Shown in pieces: positions 1 to 10,870 of a DNA stretch of 64,000 nucleotides. Numbering within the stretch: position 1 is the first letter of the stretch; every line of letters starts with the position of its first letter. A model generated the notes under the pieces. The model had not been told where the DNA came from, made no database searches, and was given only the letters and a program-made list of their open reading frames with translations. The position numbers and the translations under genes are program-made. Source of the stretch: Rhizomys pruinosus (lineage: Eukaryota > Chordata > Mammalia > Rodentia > Spalacidae). The stretch is from positions 1,323,959 through 1,387,958 of the forward strand of contig VZQC01005558.1 in assembly GCA_009823505.1 (NCBI GenBank), read 5' to 3'.

Positions 1-960
1 TTCTCTTCACATCCTTGATTGTTTCCTTTGCTTTACAGAAACTTTTGTGTTTAATAAGGTCCCATCTGTCTATTGTTGACTTTGTTTCCAATGTGGTGGC
101 TGTCTGATTTAGAAAGTTTTCCTACACCTATGGCTAGTAGTTCACTGCCAATGTTTTCTTCTATCATTTTCAGAGTTTCTTGCTTCACATTGAGGTTTTG
201 ATCCATTTGGAGTTGATTTTTGTACATGGTGAAAAGTAGGGGTTCAGCTTCATGTTTCTACAAGTGGCAGTCCAGTTTTGTCAGCACCATTTGCTGAAGA
301 TGCTGTCTTTCCTCCGTTGGGTCTTCTTGGGCCTCTTGTCAAATATGAGGTGGCTGAAATTGCATGTGCTCAGGTTTGGTTCTTCAATTTTGTTCCATTG
401 ATCTACTTGTCTGATTTTGAGCCAGTACCAGGCTGTTTTTATGACTATAGCCCTGTAATAAAATTTGAAGTCATGTATATTTATCCATCCTGTATTTCTC
501 TTTTTGCTCAGGGTTGCTTTGGCTATCTGGGGTGCTTTGTTTTTCCATATGAATTTAAGGATTTTTTTTCTAAGTCTGAAAAGAAACTCATGGGGAGTTT
601 GATTGGAATTGTATCAATCTGTATATTAGTTTGGGTAGGATAGAAATTTTTACTATATTAATTTTTCCAATCCATGAGCATGGGAGGTCTTTCCATCTTC
701 TGGTATCTTTTAATCTCCTTTTTCAGGGATTTAAAATTTTCATTGTAGACATCTTTGGTGTGTTTGGTTAGCTTTGTTCCAAGGTATTTTTCTTTCTTTG
801 AGGCTATTGTGAATGGGATGGTCTCCTTGTATTCCTACCCCGTTTGTTTGTTGGTGTAAAGAAATGCTACTGATTTTTCTAGGTTAATTTTGTATCCAGC
901 TACTTTTCCAAAACTCTTGATCATTTTTAAGAGTTTCTTGGTGGAACTTTTTGCATCCCT
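1..960 (-). mobile_element. L1 ORF2 fragment, 3' part of an inverted (twin-primed) L1
   Basis: The reverse complement reads as rodent L1 ORF2 downstream of the reverse-transcriptase active site. Near 900-960 it matches the stretch that follows FADD (LRDAK, KLL, VAGYKIN-like), and near position 1 it matches the FCxAKETI region. Frameshifts and stops break it, so it encodes nothing. The element continues left of the window. It meets the oppositely oriented piece at 961, which ends at the matching ORF2 position; this is the signature of twin priming. Confidence 0.85.
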
Positions 961-1905
961 TAAGCAAGAGGAAAAGAGAAACATCATGTCAGACATCAAA
1001 AAGATACAGACAATAATATGAGAATATTTTAAAAACCTATACTCTACTAAATTTGAAGACCTAAGAGAAATGGATGAATATTTGAAATCCTAGAATTCAT
1101 CAAAGCTTACTCAAGAAAATACTGACAGCTTAAATAGATCCATAACATATGAGGAAGTCGAAAAAGTAATTCAAAATCTCCCAACTAAAAAAGCCCAGGC
1201 CCAGATGTATTTATGGGAGAGCTCTATAAAACCTTTAAAGAGGACATACAACCACTATTACTCAAATTCTTCAAAAGAATAGAAACAGAGGGGAATCTCC
1301 CAAATTATTTCTACAAAGCCAATATCAGTCTAGTACCCAAACCAGGAAAAGACACAACCAAAAAAGAAAACTATAGGCCCATTTCATTAATGGACATATA
1401 TGCCAAAATTCTCAAAAAAATATTTGCAAACCACATACAGACACACATCAAAAAGATTATTCACCATGCCAAGTCTGATTTATACCAGAGATGCGGGGAG
1501 GTTCAACATATGCAAATCAATAATACCATAAAACACATAAATGGGATGAAAGACAAAAAACACAGGGTCATCTCAATTGCTGCAGAAAAAGCCTTCAGCA
1601 AAATCCAGCATGACTTCACGTTTAAAGTCCTAGAGGGAATTGGACTGGAGGGAACATTCTTCAACATAATCAATGCCATATACAAGAAACCCACAGCCAA
1701 CATCATCCTAAATGGGGAAAAATTAGAAGCATTCCCCTTAAAATCAGGAACCTGGAAAGGCTACCCCCTCTCCACTCCTCTTCAATATAGTGATTTAAAT
1801 GCTTGCTACAGCAATAAGACAAGAAAAGAAAATTAAAGGAGTACTAACTGGAAAAGAAGAAGTCAAACTACCCCTTTTTGCAGACAATATGGTAGTGTTC
1901 TCTTG
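961..1905 (+). pseudogene. L1 ORF2 reverse-transcriptase fragment, inverted 5' part
   Basis: The + strand encodes the linker between endonuclease and reverse transcriptase and then the RT fingers and palm. The frame at 1213-1836 shows [20 protein letters not shown], a degenerate [14 protein letters not shown] (normally SIDAEKAFDKIQH) and a degraded SGTxxGxPLS motif. The catalytic FADD box survives only as FADNM near 1880-1895. The first catalytic aspartate is replaced (DAEKAF to AAEKAF) and there are stops up- and downstream, so it is inactive. It is the inverted half of the element at 1-960. Confidence 0.88.
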
Positions 1906-2165
1906 ACCTTAACCACTCTCACTGAGGTAAGATGAAAATTTAAAGTGGTTTTCATTTGCATCTCCTTAAAGATGTTGAGCACATTAAGATGTTTCCTAGT
2001 CATTTTTATTTATTTGTTGGAGAACTCTTTGCTCAGATCCTTAGTTGGTTCTTTGTTTTTTTGAGTTCTTTGTATATTCTAGATATTAATTTTCTGTCAG
2101 ATGTGTAGCTGTGGCACATTTTCTCCCACTCTGTGGGTTTCCTCTTCACTTCCTTTGTTGTTTAT
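1906..2165 (-). mobile_element. Older L1 ORF2 fragment (host of the inverted L1)
   Basis: The reverse complement matches the ORF2 C-terminal region around LRFHLTSVR and the block before it. It ends, at about 2160, at the L1 position where base 1 of the window begins, so it does not continue the neighbouring inverted L1. The simplest reading is an older minus-strand L1 into which the element at 1-1905 inserted. Confidence 0.7.
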
Positions 2166-2185
2166 TTTACTATAAAATTGTAACA

Positions 2186-2283
2186 CATTTTAACATACAA
2201 AATGTTAACTTTTTATTCATTCTAATCTCATTTAGTCATTTTAACATACAAATTGTTAACTTTTTATTCATTCTAATATCATT
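2186..2283. repeat. Two-copy 51-bp tandem duplication
   Basis: An AT-rich unit containing TTTTAACATACAAA, GTTAACTTTTTATTCATTC and TAATATCATT occurs at about 2186 and again at about 2237 with only a few differences. It is a local tandem duplication just beyond the L1 end. Confidence 0.8.
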
Positions 2284-2700
2284 GAAGGTTGGTGGTCAGA
2301 AGCAGGTCTCTGCCTCTAGCACTGAGCTGGAACTCCAGAAACCAACTTTTCCCATCCCTAGTCCTTTACGGTTGGGTTTTCCAGGTGAGCCCTGGCTAGA
2401 GCCTTCAGAACTGAAGGCCCACATAAGAGCTACCCTTCCTGTTCACCTCCAGCAGCATTGTGCCTCATGGTACTCCAATCACCTTGGTTCACTGCTCTTG
2501 CAGGATTTGCTCCCATAACTGCTCTCTGTCTCAGGTGTCCCTCTGTGAATCCTGTCTCAGCCAGTATGCATGTTCCTTCAGTGTAGATGGTCATGGTCCT
2601 CATTAGCCTCCCTATCAGATTGGAAGGCCATTGGTCTGCTGGAGCCTCAGCCCCAACTCTAAAGCTGCAAGTTTGGATGGCATAGCTCTGAGACCAGGGG

Positions 2701-2704
<4 letters not shown>
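2284..2704. other. No recognised feature
   Basis: This is moderately GC-rich sequence before the CT microsatellite. Reading frames here have no recognisable domain and run into the simple repeat. I see no SINE or L1 match. Confidence 0.5.

Positions 2705-2759
<55 letters not shown>
2705..2759. repeat. (CT)n microsatellite
   Basis: About 27 uninterrupted CT dinucleotides. It generates spurious Arg-Glu or Leu-Ser frames on the two strands. Probably length-polymorphic. Confidence 0.97.
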
Positions 2760-2761
<2 letters not shown>

Positions 2762-4510
2762 GGATTTTTGCCTTTTGTTCCACCCTGCTCTTTCCAAGTT
2801 CTCTTCATCCAAAGCTAACAAAACTAAGAAAATAAAAAGCTAAGAAAATACTTGGCTTCCTGTACACTGCCTAGAAAGCACCCAAAACATAGGCCACATC
2901 CTTTTGCCCTTATTTCAGGAGAGGAAATAACCAAAGCAAAGAAGTTGATAACATGATGCCCCTTGTGAGATCAAGGTTGCTCCCGGCACACAGTGAGAAC
3001 TCTGATGTGTGATCATGCAACAGCTGCCTCAGGTTCATCCATGGAAAACAGCAGTCACTGGGCTCAGCTCGAGTCCTCTAAATCACATGCTCAAATGGGA
3101 GCAATCAGTGCAGGCACATAGCACACATGAGGCAGTGCCCAGCAGGTCTCCACACAGGGAAGGACTCAGAATGGGTGCTGCTGTCTCCACTACACATTTT
3201 TCTACAGGAAACCTGTTGGGTGGCCAGATACAGGACTGGAGACTGGTGGTCTGAGCCAGGGTTACGGATGGAGAGGAGAGAGTTCAGCTGCTTGGAAAAG
3301 CAATATCAAAATTCTGATAATGCTCAAACATAGGTTTCCGATGAAAATTGCTCAAAATACAGTTCTTCCTGCCTGCTTTAGGATGTTTTCTAATGTCTGT
3401 GAGTGGTGATTCACTATATATGAAAGTACATTTTGTGTAATATGAAATTTAAGACAGAGTCATGTTTCCACCAAGACTAGAGAAAAATGCCTTCTTCATG
3501 GAAGCATGTGCAGAGCCCCTGGAGGTGACTGTCCTTTGACACACTGTCAGTGCCGGGCTGTCCCATTCATCACCCCTGAGTCCCTGTAGAATGTCAGTTT
3601 TCAGATGTGGAAAGGCAGAGGGCTCATGGTTGGGGTATGTCCTTGAACTCCCAGTGATAGCTACAGATTCTACACACTGACATTAAAAAATGCACCAATT
3701 TCAAAAGCATCTGGCTCATGTTCTATAGGCTCAAACTGAAAGATGGCCATGACCCAGGCAGAGAAGAGAAGAAATCAGTTGGAGAAGTGAGAGAGAACAT
3801 GGCTCTCAGAGGGCTGGCCATACAGAACTCTGGGCTGTTACACTTTTATTACAAATGCTAAGACTGGGAAGCATGGATGCTCATGGTTTAACATTTGCAG
3901 AGAGGATCTGTGATGAGTACAGATCAGACTGATCTATTGATAGTAACTGGACGGCCTGAACAAGAGACACGTATTTCTCAGGTCCGAAGGCAAGATTGCA
4001 AGGTGAAGATTCTGGAACACCTAATGTCTGGTGACTGTTCCTTCCTGGATTACAGATGATGCCTAATAAATTGATGTGCCCTCACATGTTAAAGTACAGA
4101 CAGGATGTTCTCTTCTTTCATCTCTCATAAGAATATTAATTCCTAGGCATGACAGCTGCAATTCTGTAATGGAATAACTTCCCCACAGGCCAGGATTGCA
4201 AGTGAATTTGTAAGGACATGACATTCACCCTGTAACACAGCTGGTCTCTTCTGCCAAAGGTCAGTAGTCAGTAGAGGACTCTACAATGTCTCAAATACAA
4301 ATTCATGATAAGAAAGTGTAAATGCATAGTCCTGACAGCTGCTTCCCAGGAAATGGACCCAGGAATTTAAGACCTTTTTGCTCCGTCCTGTACTTGTCAT
4401 TCATTCACTCATTTATTCATTGGCTCTTAATGAGAAATGACATTCAATGGAGAATGAAGTCAGGGTCAACTCTCCTATCCAAGGTTACATTTATCCAATT
4501 AAATTAAGTT
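2760..4510. other. Long stretch with no recognised gene or repeat
   Basis: I see no SINE, L1, LTR or exon-like reading frame with splice sites. The open frames are short, with no low-divergence motif. Old, strongly diverged repeats cannot be excluded by eye. Confidence 0.5.
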
Positions 4511-4730
4511 ACCAGGGGCTATAGAGATGGCCCAGCAATTAAGAGCACTTGCTGTTCTTGCAGAGGACTGGAGTTCAATTGCCAGCACCTACATAGAGTG
4601 TCTCACAACAATGGGGAACTTTAGCTCCAGAAAAATCTCACACCCTCTTTGGACCTACTCAGGGACCCACATGCTTATGTACATATTAACACATACATGT
4701 ACATGTGGATAAAAATAAATCTTTTTTAAA
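4511..4730 (+). mobile_element. Old B2/B3-type SINE
   Basis: It has the tRNA-derived head (GGGGCTATAGAGATGGCCC, then AAGAGCACTTGCTG), A and B box remnants, a CAGCACC box and a CACATG-rich tail ending in AAAATAAATC. It is diverged. The next insertion begins directly at its tail. Confidence 0.85.
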
Positions 4731-4744
4731 AGTTCAGCTACCTA
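4728..4744. repeat. Left target-site duplication of the 3.87-kb composite insertion
   Basis: AAAAGTTCAGCTACCTA occurs here and again, perfectly, at 8614-8630. A 17-bp exact direct repeat on both sides of an insert with an A-rich right end is typical of L1-machinery integration. Confidence 0.85.
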
Positions 4745-6250
4745 TTGATTTTCATATGTTGAACCATCCCTGCATCTCTGTTATGAATCCAACTTGGTCA
4801 TGATGGATGATCTTCTTGATGTGTGTCTGTATGCGATTAGCCAGTATCCTGTTTAGAATTTTGGCATCTGTGTTCATTAGGTAGATGGGTCTATAGTTCT
4901 CCTTTTTGGTTGCATCTTTGCCTGGTTTTGGTATTAGTATGATGCTGGCTTCATAGAAGGAATCTGGGAGAACTCCCTCCAATTGTATCCTTCTAAACAG
5001 CTTGAGTAGTAATGGTTGTAGGTCTTTTTGAAATATTTTATAGAATTCTGCTGTGAAACAATATGGGACGGGGCATTTTTGGTTGGGAGGCTGCTTATTA
5101 AAAATCAATTTCTTCATATATTATTGGGATTGGTTACAGCTGTGACTCTTCTTGGTTAGCTTTGGTGATTCCAAGATTTCAGATAATCATCCATTTCATC
5201 TAGGTTTTCAAATTTAGTAAGTATAGGTTTTTGAGAGTAATCCCTTATGGTTGTCCGGATCTTTTCATTGTTGTTGTTATATTTCCCTTTCTCACAGATT
5301 ATATTTGATTTGGAGTTGTTCCTTTTTTTTTAGTTAACTGGGCTAGAGGTCTGTCTATCTATTTATTCTTCAAAGAACCCAACTTTTGGATTGATTGATT
5401 TTTTGTATGGTTTTCTTGTTCTATTTCAGATCTCTGCTCTGATTTTGTATTTCTTTGTTGCCTGCGTTAGGGTTCATTTGTTCTCTTTCAAGTACTTTAA
5501 GCTGCTGTGTAGATCATCACTGTGCTCTTTCTGTTTTTTTAATGTAGGCACTTAGAGCTATAAACTTCCCTCTTAGGACTGCCTTTAAAGTGTCCATAGG
5601 TTTTGCTGTCGGTTGTATTATCATTGTCATTCAGTTCTGGATGTTTTTATTTCTTTCTTTTATTTTTCCCTACCATTATTATTCAGTAGGTGTTGTTAGT
5701 CTCCATGTGTTCTTGTCGGTGTAGGGCTTATCCTGGTATTGATATTGAGCTTTATTGCACGTGGTCTATAGAATGCATGAATTATTTCAATCTTTTTGTA
5801 TTTGTTGAGTTTTTTCCCTGTGTCCCAGTATATGGTCTATTTTGAGCGATGTTCATGGTGCTGAGTAGAAGTGTATTCTCTGGTGTTTGGGTGAATTATT
5901 CAATAGATGTCTGTGAGATCCAGTTGGTGTATTGTATCATTCAGTTCAGATGTCTCTTTGTTTATCCTTTGTCTTGTTGATCGCTCTAAAGGACTTAGTG
6001 GGGATTAAAGTCCTACTATTAGTGCTGGGGTTAATTTGAGCCTTGAGGTCCTGAATAAGTTGATTTACAAGTTGGTGCGCTGGATTTGGTGCATATATTA
6101 TTCCATGATTGTGAGGTCTTCATTGTTATTGTTCTTTAATAAAGATGTAGTGGCCCTCTTTGCTCTTTTTGATTTCTTTGCTTTGAAGTGTATTTTATCT
6201 GATACTAGAATAGCAACACTGCTTTCTTTTTGGTACCCATTGCTTGGATA
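4745..6250 (-). pseudogene. L1 ORF2 fragment (endonuclease to early RT), inverted within the composite insertion
   Basis: The minus strand encodes ORF2 from the endonuclease N-terminal region (a GWKNIQAMGTKK-like block near 6210-6250) through to the RT fingers. The frame at 4752-5117 includes [18 protein letters not shown] and [10 protein letters not shown] and stops at MQGWFNI. The RT catalytic box lies beyond the break and is missing. Several frameshifts separate the endonuclease part, so it is not functional. Both ends are abrupt, and the rest of the L1 is not next to it. Confidence 0.87.
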
Positions 6251-6374
6251 TTCAAGCCCTCCCAGCTGGATGGTGGGACTTGGGCTGTGTGGGCTTGCAC
6301 AACTGCTGCAATTGTTTTATATGAAGGATTTGTGAAAAAAAAAAAAAAAGGAGCTAGATACAGACATTTGAATT

Positions 6375-6905
6375 AACTGGGAATATAAATGCTAGTGTTT
6401 TATTTATAGTTTATTGGTTGGTCTCTATATTTTTTCTGAAAAACAACATCACAGTGAACATTTCTTTTTACTTGTAGGACAATTTAAAGGGAATTAAGCT
6501 AAATTTTACTCCCCAAATAAGTTAGAGTCTTAGTTTACCCCCCCCCCCCCCCCCCCCCCCCCCATGTCATATTAGTGTTAAAGAGCAAAGTGTTTATTGG
6601 GTAAAATTTATTTAGCAGGTACTCAACTCTGCCTAAGCTTTATCCACCAAGTATAGGATATTTTAAGGCTTAAGTGAAATGTTTAGATAGTTAAATTTAG
6701 GTGTAGGTTTGGTGGAAATGGTAATACAACTGAACCAATTGGGAATATAAACTGTAATTGGTTTATTTTAATTTGTAATGGGTAAGGCACATGGCATATA
6801 TATTCTTTTGAAGAAACAACATCACATTATACACATTTCTTTTACTTGTAGGACGATTTAAAGGAACTAAACTTAAATTTCCTTCCCAAATAAGTAGCAT
6901 ACAGT
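6375..6905. repeat. Internal ~362-bp tandem duplication
   Basis: The segment from about 6375 to 6522 (GGGAATATAAA, AAACAACATCACA, TTTACTTGTAGGAC, CCCCAAATAAGT) recurs at about 6737-6895 with the same order of blocks. The two copies are offset by 362-373 bp and moderately diverged. Confidence 0.8.
6538..6563. repeat. (C)26 homopolymer
   Basis: Twenty-six consecutive C residues, rare in rodent DNA and capable of G-quadruplex formation on the minus strand. The exact length is likely unreliable in any assembly. Confidence 0.95.
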
Positions 6906-8613
6906 CAATGAGAAACAGTTTGGGTAAATTTAACAAAGTTATGCCTCTGGGCTCCTGTTTATGGTATGTGTAGGTCAAAACATAAAAACCGAAAAAAAAA
7001 AAAAAAAAAAGAGGGAGGTGGGAGTGGGTTACTATCCTTTCTGGGATACAAATGGAAAACTCTGTGTTCCAATCCTATTGATAAATTTTCAATTTTTCTG
7101 ACCTTAAAAATAACAATGGAGGAGAATTTTATGTTCCCAAGGTAAAAATCACCAATCTAAATGCATGAAAAACATACAATTTATGGCTGTGCAGGATGAA
7201 ACTGGGGAATGCCAGCAGAGAGGTACCCATCTGAAATTAAGGAATGAGGAACCTCAGACTGCCTGAGTCACGGACACTGAGCATCTCTCTGAATAATATT
7301 GGGGTTGACTGTTATAATGGGCCCTAATGAAGTTTTACCTTCAGGTGTGCATGAAATGGAAACCTTCCTACCTCTCCCCTTTTTTTGGAAAAAGAAAACA
7401 TGATGGTATGAAACCCACTCCCTAACTGTAAACTAGAGCAAACTGTTACAGTGGTAATTCCTATAAAACAGGCATAACTATTAACTGATTGATAGGCATA
7501 GGAACTATGAAAGGATATTTCCCTAACCAGAGCCAAATTCAATAGTAACAGTGTTTCTAAGTTGTTTAATTAAGCCAAATATTTACTACCAGGAAAGCTC
7601 TGACATCGCAATGAATTATTCTGCCTGGAGATGTTGGCTAGGGGATTAAAACCGCCCCCCCCAAACTTATAAAGGCATTTTGCCTATAAGTGGGCTATAT
7701 GCAGGAGAAAGGCAGAAAGTCCCTGTTGTCGAAGACCTGGTGTGAGCATGAACAATGTTATGAGACGTCACTTGTAGGTACAACTGGCCTCTGAAGGTAG
7801 AAGCGTTACGGAAGGCCACAAAAGCAACTACAGCAAAATATTGTCTCCTGAGACAAGCAAGACTCCTCCGTCAATATCAGCTACACCTCAACGCCTGGAG
7901 ATACTGTGCAACAGTGGCAGCCAAGTGTCTCCTCTATATATCCCAAATCTAATTGGTATTGGCTCTCTCCTTGGAGGATAACTCACAGCGGATGCCACAA
8001 GCTTGTGTCCTCTGGTGTTGGGTGATGTTGTGAGCCACAGTAAGAACTTGCTCACCCTTTTAGAGAAACACAGTTGCAGATTAGCATGCCATCCAAGCAT
8101 CTGTGTCTATATCACAGCTTACTTGACATAATAAGTGGTACTGCTTAATGCCTGTACATCCAATAGCTTGTGCTTTGTTAATATGACTAAAAGGTATCAC
8201 TGGGAAGCTGTCAATCCATGAAGGGAAACAACCTGAATAGACTGGAGTCCAAAATGACAACTCCAAAGAAATTAGACTGTTTTCTTCTCACCCACTTGTG
8301 CCCCTTTCCCAAAGCCCAGGGAACAAACTGCGGAAGAGGAGGCGTGGTAGATTGTAAGGGCTGTGGAGAGATAGGGGTGAATCATGAGACTACAGGAATA
8401 TAGTCTGGACTCCTGATTGATCAACATGTCTGTGCACACAAGCTTCTCCAACTGGTCTATGGGAACCTTGGGTTGTTCAAAATTTGGACATAGATACTTG
8501 CAAAATGCACCAATTACCTGATTGTATGACATAATGAGTGACATCAATGCTATCTGCAAACAACTGTGTCATTGTATTGTAGAATCCCTTAAAAAATAAA
8601 AAAATAAAAAATA

Positions 8614-8630
8614 AAAAGTTCAGCTACCTA
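8614..8630. repeat. Right target-site duplication of the composite insertion
   Basis: An exact copy of the 17-bp motif at 4728-4744, directly after the A-rich tail. Confidence 0.85.
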
Positions 8631-9079
8631 GAAGTAAATATTGAGAGGAAGAAGACATTTTCTGATTTTTCCAGTCCACTTTTTGTCAGGGCAGAAATCA
8701 GCTGAATAAATGGATTCAAAGATGACATTAAATATTTGAGATTCTATTTGGTATTGGAAAATTCTAGCAAGAATGAGAATGTTCCTTGTATCCCGCACTA
8801 ACCGAGGAAGGAGGGCAAAGTAAAGACAGTAATAGGATGCCTTCTGGGGCTCTGGCTCACACTCACACATCCTTTCCTGATCCTGCCCCATGGACGGGAA
8901 CAACACATGATGTAAAGAGTCTGGGACTGGCTGTTAGGAGGTGATGTCACATTGCCTATATAAATGACATGTTGCATTGAATAAATCAGAATTGTATTCT
9001 CTGCTCTGTATCCTCAGGCTGTTACTGAAGTGACCCTGCACATGTATAATCTTTATAGTCTGTTCCACCATGGACTTGA
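8631..9079. other. No recognised feature
   Basis: I see no gene, SINE or L1. The minus-strand frame at 8628-8906 has no recognisable domain. Confidence 0.5.
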
Positions 9080-9276
9080 TACCTTCCCATAGTTTAATGT
9101 TAATTCATGTGCATGTATGTGTGTCTGTGTATATGTAAGTGCATATGCACAGAGGAGGTACATGCAGACTCCATCACAGGGTATCAGATTACCTGGAGCT
9201 ACAGTTAGAGGTGGTTGTGAGTGGCTACTGGGAACCAAACTCAGTCTTGCCTGCTGAACCATCTCTCTAGCCCCAG
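9080..9276 (-). mobile_element. Old B3/B2-type SINE
   Basis: The reverse complement begins GGGGCTAGAGAGATGG and continues with a tRNA-like head and a 3' body ending in CACATGAATTAACAT. It is diverged and lacks the 17-bp internal duplication of the young subfamily. Confidence 0.82.
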
Positions 9277-10870
9277 AAACTAAGATATTTTAAATATGAA
9301 ACAGAAGCATGTAGGGGACCTAGAAGAATACATACAGAGAAGCTTGTGGCTTCTCTTCCAGACTCACTTGTTCTCCCAGATCCGGGTTTGTGCCCTGAGT
9401 GAAGGATTCCTAGCATCTGACAGGCTGTGTCTGGATGTCCCATCTTGACCTCATGGATCTCACTACAGCTCTGTAGCCTGTGGTGTAGGTTCATCTGGGA
9501 GCTAAGGGCCGAGCTGTGGTGAGACCACCTTTAAATACACTGTCTCCCTGAGCTGCAAATAGAGAATGAGTCCTGGAATCTGTGCCAGAGGACAGCAGCA
9601 AACAAAATCAAAGGTGTAAGCCCTGGCTATTTACCAGGATAACCTAGTGTTCCTTGTTTGTGTGTGGAACGATGGATGCTGCTATAAAAATGTTTCCCCA
9701 GGTTCACAGGGTCTGCACCTGGGAAGTGATGGAAATCAGAGCTGGAACACCAATCCTGGGCTCCTGGGCTTGGACCCCATGCCTAACCATCATTACCCAG
9801 GTTTTCCCATTAGTTTAATTTACTTTGACAAACAAGAATTAAACAGATTCTCTGCCAGGTTTGTGCTAAGTGCCAAGGAACCTGACAATGAAGAGGTCGC
9901 AGGTCTCTTTTTCAGAAGAAAGAACTTGTGGCACTTTCATTGTACTGAGTACCATACAGGGTACTGCTTTGACTGTGAAGATTTCTTTGTCCCTTGTTCT
10001 CAGCATTGCAAACCAATTCATAGAGTCAAGATCCCCAAGCTATGTATTAAGCATCCAAAAGAGCCCAAGGCTTGTTTAGACTGGAAACATTTTCCCCATC
10101 CAGGAAACCCACTTCTCTAGTGCTTTGAAGGCAAACTTTCTCTGCTTCAAGAGAAACCTGCAAGCTCAGAACTGCCTATTAAGTATGCCATTTTCCCTAC
10201 CATCCACATATTTTTCAAGTTAGTGAAAAGCCTAATAGCTCCAGCTATTAAATCATGATGATCGTGAAGATGCTTTGCCATCTGGGAAGGTTCCTACAGG
10301 TTGATCTTATTAAAATTACTATTTATTTTATAGGAAAGGAGAGAACAGCTTTCTGTGAGAGACAAAAGATTATAGTCTCAGGGTGAATGCTGTTGCAGTT
10401 GGGCCTTTATAGCTGTGGCTTGTTTAAAATGTCTCATTATTAAAACTGGATTGTTTGGGATTGTGGTTTTATTCAATTGAGACAATTATGTGCTGTGTAT
10501 GACTCAAAGCAATGATTTCAGGAACAGATTGCTGTTTTGGCTTAATTTGTTGTGCCTTTGCTGCTTTTAGAGAGACATTGGGTATTGAATTCTGAAATGA
10601 GATTTTAATCTCCTTTCATGGGACTCTTGCATGTGTATTGCATTATCTTTCATAAATTTCAGCATGCCCTATACAAGTATATACACACATGCATATCGAT
10701 CCACTGACAGCATGTGTTCACAGACTCCATGTAGAAGCCTGTGTTTCCTGACCTAGGGCTCACAGTGTGTCTTTGGTATAATCCTGCTCATTATGGCAGA
10801 AGTCACATCTTATATCTGTCACCCCAGGCCCATACACATGTATGTTCTATGTGTGCAAATGTGAGTATAT
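9277..10870. other. Long stretch with no recognised gene or repeat
   Basis: It contains a 157-codon frame at 9647-10120 rich in Cys, His and Pro. I recognise no domain, splice context or homologous spacing of cysteines, and it is probably fortuitous. No SINE or L1 is visible. Confidence 0.5.

Larger units (their letters stand above)
6251..8613 (+). mobile_element. Unclassified 2.2-kb retroposed sequence with A-rich tail (copy 1)
   Basis: It does not match the L1 ORF2 or the L1 3' UTRs seen elsewhere in the window. It holds an internal ~360-bp tandem duplication, a run of 26 C and two A tracts, and ends in CCTTAAAAAATAAAAAAATAAA just before the right target-site duplication. From about 7618 onwards it aligns by eye with 33548-34400. 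Shared blocks include the C-run next to CTATAA, GCAACAGTGGCAGCC, CATGCCATCCAAGCAT, AGATTGTAAGGGC and TGATCAACATGT. I see no coding potential. I do not recognise the family. Confidence 0.65.

Noticed and set aside
278..643. 121-codon + strand frame
   Set aside because: Antisense of L1 ORF2; hydrophobic bias is typical of reversed L1 sequence.
2430..2821. Arg-Glu repeat proteins near (CT)n tracts (also at 35.6 and 39.1 kb)
   Set aside because: Direct translations of CT/GA dinucleotide repeats.
6538..6563. (C)26 run as a gap filler or artefact
   Set aside because: Flanks are consistent with the surrounding element, and other C runs occur at matching places in the family (7652, 33590). Length is doubtful, but the run itself may be real.
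9647..10120. 157-codon frame with Cys and His residues, possibly a zinc-binding protein
   Set aside because: Cys/His spacing matches no motif I know, and there are no splice sites or repeats of a finger unit. Probably chance.
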